The notes beneath the pieces were generated by a model. The model was not told where the DNA came from, did no database searches, and saw only the letters and a list, made by a program, of their open reading frames with translations. Shown piece by piece: positions 1 to 7,406 of a stretch of DNA of 64,000 nucleotides. The stretch comes from Bacillota bacterium. Lineage in GTDB: Bacteria > Bacillota > SHA-98 > Ch115 > JABLXJ01. The translations under genes and the position numbers were made by a program. The stretch covers positions 1 through 64,000 of the forward strand of contig DUMQ01000130.1 in NCBI GenBank assembly GCA_012839815.1, written 5' to 3'. Numbering within the stretch: the stretch's first letter is position 1; every line of letters begins with the position of its first letter.

Positions 1-215
1 CGTGACGGGGCCTTTTGAAATTTGGCAAGGCCCTCGCGCCAAGTTTCAACGGAGGCGCGCCGCAAGCGCGCCGTCCCCGGAACGCAAGCACCGGCATCCC
101 CTGGCAAAACGGCGATAATCTTCGAACTTACACTTAGCCGCGTCCGCTGGGCGGAGAAATGCGCGACACCCTATGCGAGTGCCAAAAAGGACAGAGATTT
201 TTGCGCACCAACTTA
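1..215. repeat. Copy R1 of the dispersed nested-palindrome repeat (cut by left edge)
   Basis: This is a non-coding repeat shared with 43741-44123 and with partial copies near 3.5, 25.0, 25.7 and 40.3 kb. The right arm (about 82-215) matches the right arm of the 43.7 kb copy and ends in the same terminus, TTTTTGCGCACYAACTTA. The core (1-82) is the reverse complement of the core in the 43.7 kb copy, so the segment is inverted relative to its own arm. ORFs called in it (for example 22-216) are by-products of the repeat. Confidence 0.85.
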
Positions 216-231
216 GAATAAAACCTCAGGC

Positions 232-268
232 CAAAAACAAAAACCTTCTCGCCTCAAGGACGAGAAGG
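232..268 (-). terminator. T-box intrinsic terminator
   Basis: On the minus strand, CCTTCTCG-tccttgagg-CGAGAAGG is followed by GTTTTTGTTTTT. It directly follows the conserved T-box antiterminator sequence, as expected for a transcription-attenuating T-box. Confidence 0.9.
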
Positions 269-575
269 TAATCTCGCGGTACCACCCTGATTGGCTCGCA
301 GGCTGTGGAATGTGATAGGTCGAGCAACCTGCGTGCCCACTCATTCTCTCAAGGTACGGGGCAGACTCCCGGATTCCTATCTACCCGATACCCGCTCCTA
401 TATAACGGTTGGAGATCCGTCCCGGCCTACTTGCCCAACGCGGGCACCCACACCAACCAGGCGTTCAGCCGGAAGCTCGAGGGCGAACTTCGATCGCGCT
501 CCCGTCATCGTGCTCGCACCTTGCCACGACTCTCTTTGGCGGGCCCTGCGACCTACTCTTCCCCGTCATCGCATT
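232..575 (-). promoter_or_regulatory. T-box leader (tRNA-sensing riboswitch) with terminator, minus strand
   Basis: Read on the minus strand, the leader opens with a stem I start GATGACGGGGAAGAGTAG and carries an AGAGAGTCG box. The distal stem TCGTG/CACGA follows. The T-box proper is AGGGTGGTACCGCGA, and the terminator CCTTCTCG...CGAGAAGG is followed by a T-rich run. TGGT in the antiterminator bulge would pair with a tRNA ending in ACCA. A possible specifier is TTC (Phe) in GAAGTTCGCC, but the register is uncertain. T-boxes control aminoacyl-tRNA synthetase or amino-acid genes. The regulated gene must lie left of base 1, beyond the repeat copy. Confidence 0.92.
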
Positions 576-841
576 TCCCGTATTCACACTGCCGATTTTG
601 CTTATATTAACTTTAGCATAAATCGCCCCGGCGCCAAAGGGCGAAACCAGCGTACCAAAGGCCATGACAGGCGCCAGTCTCGGGAGTTAAACTAGTTTAC
701 AGCCTCTTGTGTTGTATTATGCGTTCTCTGACCTCGTTATCCAGTTTAGTGTACAGCGGACGCGGCCGGGGGGCAGACCTTTCCGCTGCGCACTAACTCT
801 GCACAGATGGCACAGATATTGATCGGGGGAAGCATCGAACC

Positions 842-2107
842 GTGCTGACCAGGAGGGAATTCATTAAACTCTGTTTCGCCGGTATAGCTGCCTTGAGTCT
901 CTCAGACCTGATCATACCTGAGCTGGCTCGGGCGTTCCAGGCCATAGGGGGGAAGCCCACGGTGATATGGCTCGAGGTCATGACCTGCGCTGGGGACTTC
1001 ATGTCGTTCCTGAATGCGCTGCATCCTGACCTCCGGGAGCTCCTCTTTGCCACCATTGACTTGCGCTACAGCAACACGCTGATGGCAGGGGAAGGACGCG
1101 TGGCCATATCGGAACTTGAGGACCTCGCCGCCAGGGGAAAGGGCGATTACATCCTGATAGTTGAGGGTACTGTGCCGACCAGGGATGGCGGGGTATATGG
1201 CCTGATCGGGCACCACCCTGATGGCCGGCCCTTCACCGACCTGGAGGCCGTCCGCATGCTTGGCGGAGGCGCAAGATATCTGATCTCGGCCGGGACGTGC
1301 GCGTCGTTCGGCGGCCCCTATGCTGCAAACCCGAATCCATCGGGGTCGCGGTCCGTGAGCGCGGTCCTCGGTAGGCAGCTGGTGAGGGAGCGCCTGGTCA
1401 ACGTGCCGGGTTGCCCGGTCCACCCCGACTGGCTTGTCGGGACCCTGGCTCACTTGTTACTCTATGGCATGCCGGAGCTGGACGCGTATCGCAGGCCGGG
1501 CCTGTTTTATGGCTCCCTGATCCACGACCGTTGCCCCCGCAGACAGCACTTCGATGATGGGGAGTTTGCCACCCGGCCCGGCGAAGAGAAATGCGTCTAC
1601 AGGATAGGATGCAAAGGTCCCGTTACCTTTGCCGACTGCCCCACGAGGAAGTGGAACAGCGGCCATACGAACTGGCCGGTGGGGGCAAATACGCCGTGTA
1701 TAGGCTGCGTGAGCCCGGGCTTCCCCGACAGGACGTCGCCGTTCTTTGCTCACCTGCCAGATATCCATATCCCAGGCGTTAAAAGAACAGCCAATACGGT
1801 CGGCGCCGCGGCTGGGATCGCGGCTGCTGCAGGTATAGGCGCCCATGCCGTCACGAGCGCCCTTGTGGGAAGGCTTTCGAGGAACATGGTCGAGGGGACG
1901 GAGGGGAAGCCGGCCGATGCTGGTAACGGGGAGGGCGGTGCCCCTGCCGTCGCCGGGCGTCCTGGGGCTGGTGGGAGCGTTGATTCCATTGGGTACAGGC
2001 GGAGACCTCGTGGCATTCTTGGAAGGCTGCTCGCGCGAGTGCGGGCTATGCGGGTTATAGGGAGGCCCGGGCGACAGGGTGGGCGACGCGGCCGGAAGGA
2101 GAGCTAA
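842..2107 (+). CDS. [NiFe] hydrogenase small subunit, Tat-exported
   Basis: This is the electron-transfer subunit of a membrane-bound uptake hydrogenase; it carries three Fe-S clusters from the NiFe site to cytochrome b. The GTG start lies behind GGGGGAAG. The N-terminus has a twin-arginine signal (RREFIK, residues 4-9) and a hydrophobic stretch. The proximal-cluster region reads CAGD (C49, D52), where most relatives have CxxC. The other proximal cysteines are in GTCASFGG and VPGCPVHP. Distal and medial cluster ligands follow (DRCPRRQ, GCKGP, NTPCIGC). A Gly/Ala-rich hydrophobic segment near residue 320 could be a membrane anchor, ahead of a low-complexity tail. The gene heads a hydrogenase operon. 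Family assignment is firm; the subgroup is not resolved. Confidence 0.93.
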   Translation: MLTRREFIKLCFAGIAALSLSDLIIPELARAFQAIGGKPTVIWLEVMTCAGDFMSFLNALHPDLRELLFATIDLRYSNTLMAGEGRVAISELEDLAARGKGDYILIVEGTVPTRDGGVYGLIGHHPDGRPFTDLEAVRMLGGGARYLISAGTCASFGGPYAANPNPSGSRSVSAVLGRQLVRERLVNVPGCPVHPDWLVGTLAHLLLYGMPELDAYRRPGLFYGSLIHDRCPRRQHFDDGEFATRPGEEKCVYRIGCKGPVTFADCPTRKWNSGHTNWPVGANTPCIGCVSPGFPDRTSPFFAHLPDIHIPGVKRTANTVGAAAGIAAAAGIGAHAVTSALVGRLSRNMVEGTEGKPADAGNGEGGAPAVAGRPGAGGSVDSIGYRRRPRGILGRLLARVRAMRVIGRPGRQGGRRGRKES

Positions 2108-2134
2108 GAAGGAACCTGGAAAGGAACTCATGGT

Positions 2135-3544
2135 ATGAGCGAGCGAGTGATGATAAGCCCTGTAACGAGGCTTAATGGCTTTTGGAGAGTCGATGTTCTA
2201 ATAGAAGATGGGATCGTGAAGGACGCATGGAGCAGCGGGATCTTCTTCAGGGGTTTTGAGCTCATCCTGGAGGGACGTGAACCAAGAGATGCCATATACC
2301 TCACCGAACGCATCTGCGGAATCTGCTCGTCGGCCCACGGCATGGCCTCATCGCGCGCCCTTGAGAACGCGTGTGGGGTGGAGGCGCCGCGAAACGGGGT
2401 GCTCATGCGCAACCTCATCTTCGCCGTTGACATGCTCCAGAACCATATCAGGCACTTTTACCTGCTGGCTGTCCCCGATTTCGTGGAGGGGCCCGATATG
2501 CCGCCTTTTCTGCCGAGGTATAACGTTGATTTCAGGCTTTCAAAGAGCGCAACCGAGCGCATCATGGCCAACTACCTGGAAAGCCTGAAGCTGACCCGGG
2601 AGTTCATGGAGATCCAGGCCAACCTGGGTGGCAAGTCGCCTCACACTCATGGAATCCTGGCGGGGGGTGCACCGGTCGCGCCTGACGCGGACAAGATCAG
2701 GTACAGCCTCTCGGTGGTGGATAGGGCCAGGAAGTTCATCACAGAGAAATATATCCCGGATGTATATACCCTGGGCGAGGCCTACCCGGATTATTACGAG
2801 ATCGGAAAGGGCCATGGGAATTTTCTAATCTATGATTTATTCCCCCAGACGCAGCCAGACGGGGGCCCGGTCCACAAGGGCGGGGTCATGATCGACGGCA
2901 GGCTGGAGAGTCTCGATATCGGCGCTATAACCGAACATGTGAGATTCTCGTGGTTTTCACCGGAGGACGGGCCTCGCAAGCCGGAGGCGGGGTCAACCCA
3001 CCCCGATACCAGGAAGGTCGATGCCTACTCCTGGGTGAAAGCCCCGCGCTACAGGGGAAAGGCCGTTGAGACGGGCCCCCTGGCGGTCCAGTGGATCGCC
3101 AGGGGTTATAGGCGGGGGATATCGGTTATGGACAGGCACGTGGCCAGGGCTTTAATGACAAAGGAGACCGCCGAGCTGATACGCGAGTGGCTGCTCTCGC
3201 TCGAGCCCGGTAAGCCGGTTTTCGAGCCGTATGAGATACCGGCTGAGGCCGAGGGGGTAGGCGCGGTCGAGGCATTCAGGGGCGGGCTCGGACACTGGGT
3301 GAAAATCGAGGGGCGGCGGATAGCCAGGTACCAGATCGTCACGCCTTCCGCCTGGAATTGCTCCCCGCGGGATGATTCGGGGCAGCGAGGGGCTGTTGAA
3401 GAGGCACTGGTCGGTACGCCTGTGAAAGACCCAAGGGCCCCTATCGAGGTTGGGCGGGTCATCAGGTCGTTCGATCCGTGCCTGGCGTGCGCTGCTCACG
3501 TGATTCGCTCCGATGGCTCACGCGAGGATATCAGGATCAGCTAA
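2135..3544 (+). CDS. [NiFe] hydrogenase large (catalytic) subunit
   Basis: This is the catalytic subunit that splits H2 at a Ni-Fe(CN)2CO site. The N-terminal ligand motif RICGICSSAH (C61, C64) and the C-terminal motif DPCLACAAH (C449, C452) supply the four NiFe cysteines. The last 14 residues after His455 (VIRSDG...) are the expected C-terminal peptide removed by a maturation protease; a candidate protease is encoded at 4800-5300. The 469-residue length is somewhat short for uptake enzymes. It lies 27 bp after the small subunit and co-exports with it through that subunit's Tat signal. Its TAA stop coincides with the terminus of a dispersed repeat. Confidence 0.95.
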   Translation: MSERVMISPVTRLNGFWRVDVLIEDGIVKDAWSSGIFFRGFELILEGREPRDAIYLTERICGICSSAHGMASSRALENACGVEAPRNGVLMRNLIFAVDMLQNHIRHFYLLAVPDFVEGPDMPPFLPRYNVDFRLSKSATERIMANYLESLKLTREFMEIQANLGGKSPHTHGILAGGAPVAPDADKIRYSLSVVDRARKFITEKYIPDVYTLGEAYPDYYEIGKGHGNFLIYDLFPQTQPDGGPVHKGGVMIDGRLESLDIGAITEHVRFSWFSPEDGPRKPEAGSTHPDTRKVDAYSWVKAPRYRGKAVETGPLAVQWIARGYRRGISVMDRHVARALMTKETAELIREWLLSLEPGKPVFEPYEIPAEAEGVGAVEAFRGGLGHWVKIEGRRIARYQIVTPSAWNCSPRDDSGQRGAVEEALVGTPVKDPRAPIEVGRVIRSFDPCLACAAHVIRSDGSREDIRIS

Positions 3545-3615
3545 GTTAGTGCGCAAAAATCTCTGCATTTTGGGGCACTCGCATAGGGTGTCTCGCATCT
3601 CTCCGCCCGGCGGAC
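3542..3615. repeat. Partial copy R2 of the nested-palindrome repeat
   Basis: CTAAGTTAGTGCGCAAAAATCTCTG to ...CCGCCCGGCGGAC matches the reverse complement of the right arm of the full copy at 43.7 kb. The match stops after about 74 bp. The hydrogenase large-subunit stop codon is the TAA of the repeat terminus. The following bases, to about 3735, are purine-rich with short imperfect repeats and no gene. Confidence 0.8.
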
Positions 3616-3738
3616 GGTTCAGGGGTGCATATAGGTCAGGGGTGGGATAGGCGGGGATGGGTAGTCCAGGATTGAGGAGAGTAAGATAGGGAAGTATAGA
3701 GTAATGTAGAGTAGAGCTGGTCAGGGGGTGCAAACACG

Positions 3739-4449
3739 GTGCGGAAATTAGGCACAGGGACGCGAGAATTCAAAAAGGTCCTGCTCAACCCGGCGCCTGT
3801 CAGGATATTTCACTGGACATTTGCCACCTGCATAATCATCTTGCTCGCTACGGGCTTTTATATATCGCGACCGGTTGACATTATAGCCTTCATGGACATG
3901 AACCTCGCCCGGCTGCTGCATTCGTCCGCGGCTTTCGTTGCCATGGCCGCAGTAGTCGTCCGGGTCTACTGGGCGCTCTTCTCCGGGGATTACAGGGAGT
4001 TTTTGATTCCAAGCCAGGACATCAGGGACCTTGGGGGCTTCTTCCGGTACTACCTCTTTGTCTCGGATCACATGCCCTTGAGGGGAAGATACAACGTGGG
4101 ACAGAAGATAACCTACGGGAGCTGGCTGGTGGCATTCATTTTTCAGGTTATATCGGGGTTCATTCTGCGCTCCCCGCACAGCCTGGCCCGGGCTGCGAGG
4201 CTATTCGGGAACCTGCAGGTGGTGAGGCTGCTGCATTTTGGCGTAGCGGTCTGGTTCCTCGTCACCGTGCTGGTGCATGTTTATCTCGCATTGACTGAGG
4301 ACCCCGGGCGGCTGCAGGCGATGTTCACAGGCTATGTGCGCCTGCCGGTGAGGGCTGGCTCTCTGAACGCAGGGGTCGGGGCAGGCGGGGACACTATAGC
4401 TCCGAGAGAGGTGGCAAAGGGAGGGCGAGAGGGGGCCAGAGGAAGTTAG
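3739..4449 (+). CDS. [NiFe] hydrogenase cytochrome b subunit
   Basis: This membrane di-heme cytochrome b anchors the exported hydrogenase and passes electrons from the small subunit to quinone. The 236-residue protein has four hydrophobic segments (about 20-40, 60-80, 130-150, 170-190) with histidines suited to heme binding (RIFHWTF, RLLHSS, VRLLHFG, VLVHVY). The GTG start has AGGGGG upstream. It is separated from the large subunit by about 195 bp holding a repeat fragment, which is unusual because these genes are normally tightly packed. The C-terminal 25 residues are low-complexity. Confidence 0.9.
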   Translation: MRKLGTGTREFKKVLLNPAPVRIFHWTFATCIIILLATGFYISRPVDIIAFMDMNLARLLHSSAAFVAMAAVVVRVYWALFSGDYREFLIPSQDIRDLGGFFRYYLFVSDHMPLRGRYNVGQKITYGSWLVAFIFQVISGFILRSPHSLARAARLFGNLQVVRLLHFGVAVWFLVTVLVHVYLALTEDPGRLQAMFTGYVRLPVRAGSLNAGVGAGGDTIAPREVAKGGREGARGS

Positions 4450-4497
4450 GAGGGCGGCACGAGGGTAAAAAGAAATGGCATGAAGGAAGGTGAGAGT

Positions 4498-4713
4498 GTG
4501 TTTCCGAGTATAGGAATTCCCGAGCTTGTTTTGATCCTGGTTATCGCGCTCGTCGTGTTCGGGCCGGCCAGGCTCCCGGAGATAGGGAGGGCCCTCGGGC
4601 AGGCTATCCGCTCGTTTAAAGGGGCGCTAAATGATATAGAGAAGGTCATGGATGAGGAAGCCGCCAGGCAGGGAGAGGAACCTGAAAAGGTCCGGCGAAC
4701 TCCCGCGCACTGA
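4498..4713 (+). CDS. tatA: Twin-arginine translocase TatA/TatE-type protein
   Basis: This is the pore-forming component of the Tat export pathway. The start is GTG at 4498, giving MFPSIGIPELVLIL..., because AAGGAAGGTG sits just upstream and this N-terminus is typical of TatA; the ORF track extends it to 4480. It has one transmembrane helix, the hinge FGPARLPEIG, an amphipathic helix and a short charged tail (71 residues). Placement directly after the Tat-dependent hydrogenase genes suggests dedicated export of that enzyme. Confidence 0.92.
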   Translation: MFPSIGIPELVLILVIALVVFGPARLPEIGRALGQAIRSFKGALNDIEKVMDEEAARQGEEPEKVRRTPAH

Positions 4714-4799
4714 TCTGGATGCTCGCTGGCTTAACGTTTCTATTGCCTGCGGTGCCGCGGTCAGCACAGGAAGCTACTAAGTAAAGAGGAAAGTAGCTA

Positions 4800-5300
4800 T
4801 CAGGAAAGTGACTGTGAGTGGCTGCCGAGGAACTGTGTGATGTTGCTGACGATCCCGGGCAGTGCGTGCTCCAGTTCGTCTGACAGGCCGACGCCGTAGT
4901 CGATTACGGCTGGCTCTATCCCGAAGATAACAGTCGGGCACAGAGGACCCAGCTGCCTCGCATACCAGAGAAGCTGGGGGACGCCAAGGTCGTGGGCTGA
5001 GATCACGGGGAACCCCTGGGACATCACGCGCCCGGGGTGCGCAAGTGGCACCCGGGACGCCGGGGGCTCCCCGGGGCTGATCCGGTAGAGCGACCCCGGT
5101 CTCCCGCCTCTTATCATGGCATCTACGATGACCAGGTAGCGCGCGCGGCCGATGGCGGGGAGGAGATCGAGACCCGCGACCCCGGCCTCCAGGATCTCAA
5201 CGTCGCCGGCGAGCGGGCGCTTCATGAGCTCCCGGACCACCCAGACGCCAACGCCTTCGTCCCTTAGTAAGATATTCCCGATGCCCAGGATAACGCTCAT
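4800..5300 (-). CDS. Hydrogenase maturation protease (HyaD/HupD/HycI family)
   Basis: This endopeptidase trims the C-terminus of the [NiFe] large subunit after Ni insertion. The family hallmarks are visible: GIGNILLRDEGVGV at the N-terminus (Ni-sensing Glu/Asp), VIVDAM with the second acidic ligand, SAHDLGVPQLL and VIFGIEP. Its length (166 aa) is normal. It converges on the hydrogenase operon, so it is not co-transcribed with its likely substrate. Its ATG overlaps the stop of the upstream HEPN gene by 4 bp, giving translational coupling to an MNT-HEPN pair. Confidence 0.93.
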   Translation of the reverse strand: MSVILGIGNILLRDEGVGVWVVRELMKRPLAGDVEILEAGVAGLDLLPAIGRARYLVIVDAMIRGGRPGSLYRISPGEPPASRVPLAHPGRVMSQGFPVISAHDLGVPQLLWYARQLGPLCPTVIFGIEPAVIDYGVGLSDELEHALPGIVSNITQFLGSHSQSLS

Positions 5301-5731
5301 ACGTTTTCACCAGGGCCTCCCGGGAGAGGTATTACTCGAGATGCTATAGAAACCACGAACCTTGCATCGGCTCGTGCCCTTTCAGCATCCTCTCTGATAT
5401 ATTCCTCCGTAGGAATGAAATCTACGTCTCCATAAAAAGCGAACTCCCGCTCCTTGCGGAGCCACTTGGATATCTCGGCTAGCCGGGCTATGTTCTCCCT
5501 GACGGGGCCGGGCAGGCGTTCTCTGAATTCAACCAGGAAGTTCCCTACATCGTGTTGCTTAGGGGGATCGATGCCGGCCTGTCTCAGGATGCCCTTCAGT
5601 ACCAGCTCGACTATCTCCTGGGCCTCCCGGATAACATCAGAATAATCCTCCAGGTCCATCAGGGTGTCCAGCGCAGCGAGACGCTTCGTGGCCTTTATCA
5701 GGTAGCTCTGGGCGAGCGTATGTAAGGTCAT
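5297..5731 (-). CDS. HEPN-domain protein
   Basis: This is a 144-residue all-helical protein of the HEPN type that normally partners with a minimal nucleotidyltransferase. The central helices AQEIVELVLKGILRQAGI and the end motif KEREFAFYGD resemble HEPN proteins of MNT-HEPN pairs. I do not see the RxxxxH RNase motif typical of active HEPN toxins, so ribonuclease activity is doubtful. Four-base overlaps join it to the MNT gene upstream and the hydrogenase protease downstream. Confidence 0.82.
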   Translation of the reverse strand: MTLHTLAQSYLIKATKRLAALDTLMDLEDYSDVIREAQEIVELVLKGILRQAGIDPPKQHDVGNFLVEFRERLPGPVRENIARLAEISKWLRKEREFAFYGDVDFIPTEEYIREDAERARADARFVVSIASRVIPLPGGPGENV

Positions 5732-6216
5732 AGTCCGATATCCTCCCCCGGTCTATAGTCCGGCTTGAGATCCCAGTACCAGGCGTTGGCCCTGAATACC
5801 CTCCGGGCTTTAAGCTGATTGAGTTTAGCCTTCAATCTTTCTAGGAAATCACCCATAAAGTTCTGAGGGTCGTACAGGATGATGGCGTCCTGAGTCATAT
5901 CGAGGAATAACAGGGAACCCCTCTGGATTTCCTCGGGAGTCTTCAGAATCGCCGAGAGCTCAGTCTCAACCCCCAGACGCCGGAGGCGCGCCAGCTCAGG
6001 TAGGACTAATTGCTCCACACGATTAAACTCGTCCATGCGCTTGAGACGCCCCGGCGGGAGGTCTCGCGCCACCACTAGGATGTCTATATCGGAATCAGGG
6101 CGCGCGGTACCGCGCCCTACAGAGCCGAATATTACTACGGAGATCAGGCGGTCACCGTACACCTTTAGGAGGGCTTCGAGCGCCCTGTTGAGAATAGTCT
6201 CATAGCGTTTCTGCAT
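5728..6216 (-). CDS. Minimal nucleotidyltransferase (MNT/Pol-beta fold)
   Basis: This is a nucleotidyltransferase with the motif FGSVGRGTARPDSDIDILV, which gives the GS signature and DxD metal ligands. In HepT/MntA-like systems such enzymes modify or antagonise the HEPN partner. I start it at ATG 6216 (MQKRYETIL) because the likely minus-strand promoter would place the transcript start only a few bases before the longer start at 6255. Its stop overlaps the HEPN start (5731) by 4 bp. It is the first gene of the MNT-HEPN-protease operon. Confidence 0.85.
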   Translation of the reverse strand: MQKRYETILNRALEALLKVYGDRLISVVIFGSVGRGTARPDSDIDILVVARDLPPGRLKRMDEFNRVEQLVLPELARLRRLGVETELSAILKTPEEIQRGSLLFLDMTQDAIILYDPQNFMGDFLERLKAKLNQLKARRVFRANAWYWDLKPDYRPGEDIGL

Positions 6217-6266
6217 CGGGCAAGGTGCCTCCCGGACATGGTCGAATGTTGGCATCCTCTACCATA

Positions 6267-6295
6267 ACTATATAATTTGTGTTCTCATATTGCAA
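6267..6295 (-). promoter_or_regulatory. Promoter of the MNT-HEPN-protease operon
   Basis: On the minus strand, TTGCAA, 17 bp, TATAGT matches a housekeeping sigma promoter in an AT-rich intergenic region. It would give a leader of about 45 nt before the ATG at 6216. Confidence 0.6.
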
Positions 6296-6367
6296 TATAC
6301 AAACATAACTTCTTAGCCATGTGCGACAAGTGGAAGGTTTTTATGTCATACACTACCGCACTTTTTG

Positions 6368-6396
6368 CTGACTTTCGTCGAGAATTATGTTACAAT
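6368..6396 (+). promoter_or_regulatory. Putative promoter of the pst operon
   Basis: TACAAT (-10) has CTGACT 17 bp upstream (TTGCTG lies 20 bp upstream). The site is about 80 bp before pstS in the divergent intergenic region. The -35 is weak, as in promoters that need PhoB/PhoP, but I could not identify a Pho box. Confidence 0.4.
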
Positions 6397-6474
6397 ACCT
6401 CTGGGCTAAATTATTCGTAGAAGTTCCCGGTTTTCAGCGGGTGTTCCTCACAGGGGATTTGGGGGAAGGTTCCA

Positions 6475-7356
6475 TTGAGGAGGGTATCTTCAACGTTCTC
6501 GCGGATTACACTCCAGGCTGCACCGCGGGTTGCGCGCTTCCTATTCATCATTTTCATCATCGGACTGGCCCTGGCTGCCCTGGGGGGGTGCGGCCTGAGG
6601 CGGGGCCGGCCGGACGTTGGCGGCGCCCACCAGTCCATCACTCTTGCGGGGTCGACATCGGTTCAGCCCTTTGCTGAGCTCCTGGCGGACGAATTTATGA
6701 AGAGCCACCCCGGCATAATCGTAAACGTCCAGGGTGGAGGGTCGAGCGCCGGAGCCAGGGCCGCCCTGACGGGCGTGGCCCAGATCGGCATGTTATCGCG
6801 GGAGCTGGAGGGTGAGGAGAAATCCCTGCATCGTATAGTCATCGCTCGAGATGCGATAGCTATTGTCGTTCACCCCTCCAACCCTATCGATGACCTCAGC
6901 GTAGCCCAGATCCGGGCGATCTTCGCGGGCGAGATTACCAACTGGTCGCAGGTTGGGGGCCCGCATCGCGAGATCCACGTAGTAAGCCGCGAGGAGGGAT
7001 CGGGAACCCGCGGCTCCTTTGACGAGATGATTATGGGGAGCGCGGAGGTGACACCCGGCGCTGTGGTCCAGGATTCAAACGGAGCCGTGCGCGAGACGGT
7101 AGCGGGCGATCCTTCGGCCATAGGCTACCTATCCCTGGGGCTCGTCGACAAGCGAGTAAAGGGCGTCAGGATCTCAGGGGTAGCCCCGACCGTGGCGAAT
7201 GTGGAGAGGGGAGCCTACGGCATAGTGAGGCCATTCCTCTTCGCCACGCGGGGCCGCCCCGGTGAGGCGGCTCAGGAATTCATAGATTTCGCCTTAAGCA
7301 GGGCCGGCCAGAGGCTGCTGGCAGCCGAGGGCCTGGTCCCTGTGGCCCGTGATTAG
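6475..7356 (+). CDS. pstS: Phosphate-binding lipoprotein PstS
   Basis: This is the extracellular phosphate-binding component of the PstSCAB high-affinity ABC transporter. The TTG start follows GGGGGAAGG; no ATG or GTG precedes the signal sequence. A hydrophobic segment ends in the lipobox LGGC (Cys39 lipidation). The mature part has AGSTSVQPF (phosphate contact), NVQGGGSSAG, and SREEGSGTRGSFDE, all family motifs. Its 293 aa is normal for short PstS. It is the first gene of pstS-C-A-B1-B2-phoU. Confidence 0.95.
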   Translation: MRRVSSTFSRITLQAAPRVARFLFIIFIIGLALAALGGCGLRRGRPDVGGAHQSITLAGSTSVQPFAELLADEFMKSHPGIIVNVQGGGSSAGARAALTGVAQIGMLSRELEGEEKSLHRIVIARDAIAIVVHPSNPIDDLSVAQIRAIFAGEITNWSQVGGPHREIHVVSREEGSGTRGSFDEMIMGSAEVTPGAVVQDSNGAVRETVAGDPSAIGYLSLGLVDKRVKGVRISGVAPTVANVERGAYGIVRPFLFATRGRPGEAAQEFIDFALSRAGQRLLAAEGLVPVARD

Positions 7357-7406
7357 GCCATCGGGTAATCAACGGAGGAGTCTCGTCAGGGTTGGAAGGT
7401 GATCCA

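Noticed and set aside
22-216. ORF MARPSRQVSTEARRKRAVPGTQ, with a similar peptide in the ORF 42891-43973 minus
   Set aside because: Both ORFs come from the same non-coding repeat; the likeness is of DNA, the frames are short or run through real genes on the other strand, and no RBS is present.
5297-6255. Standard active HEPN/MNT toxin-antitoxin call
   Set aside because: The HEPN protein lacks a visible RxxxxH motif, and the operon includes a hydrogenase protease, so I describe the domains without naming a toxin.
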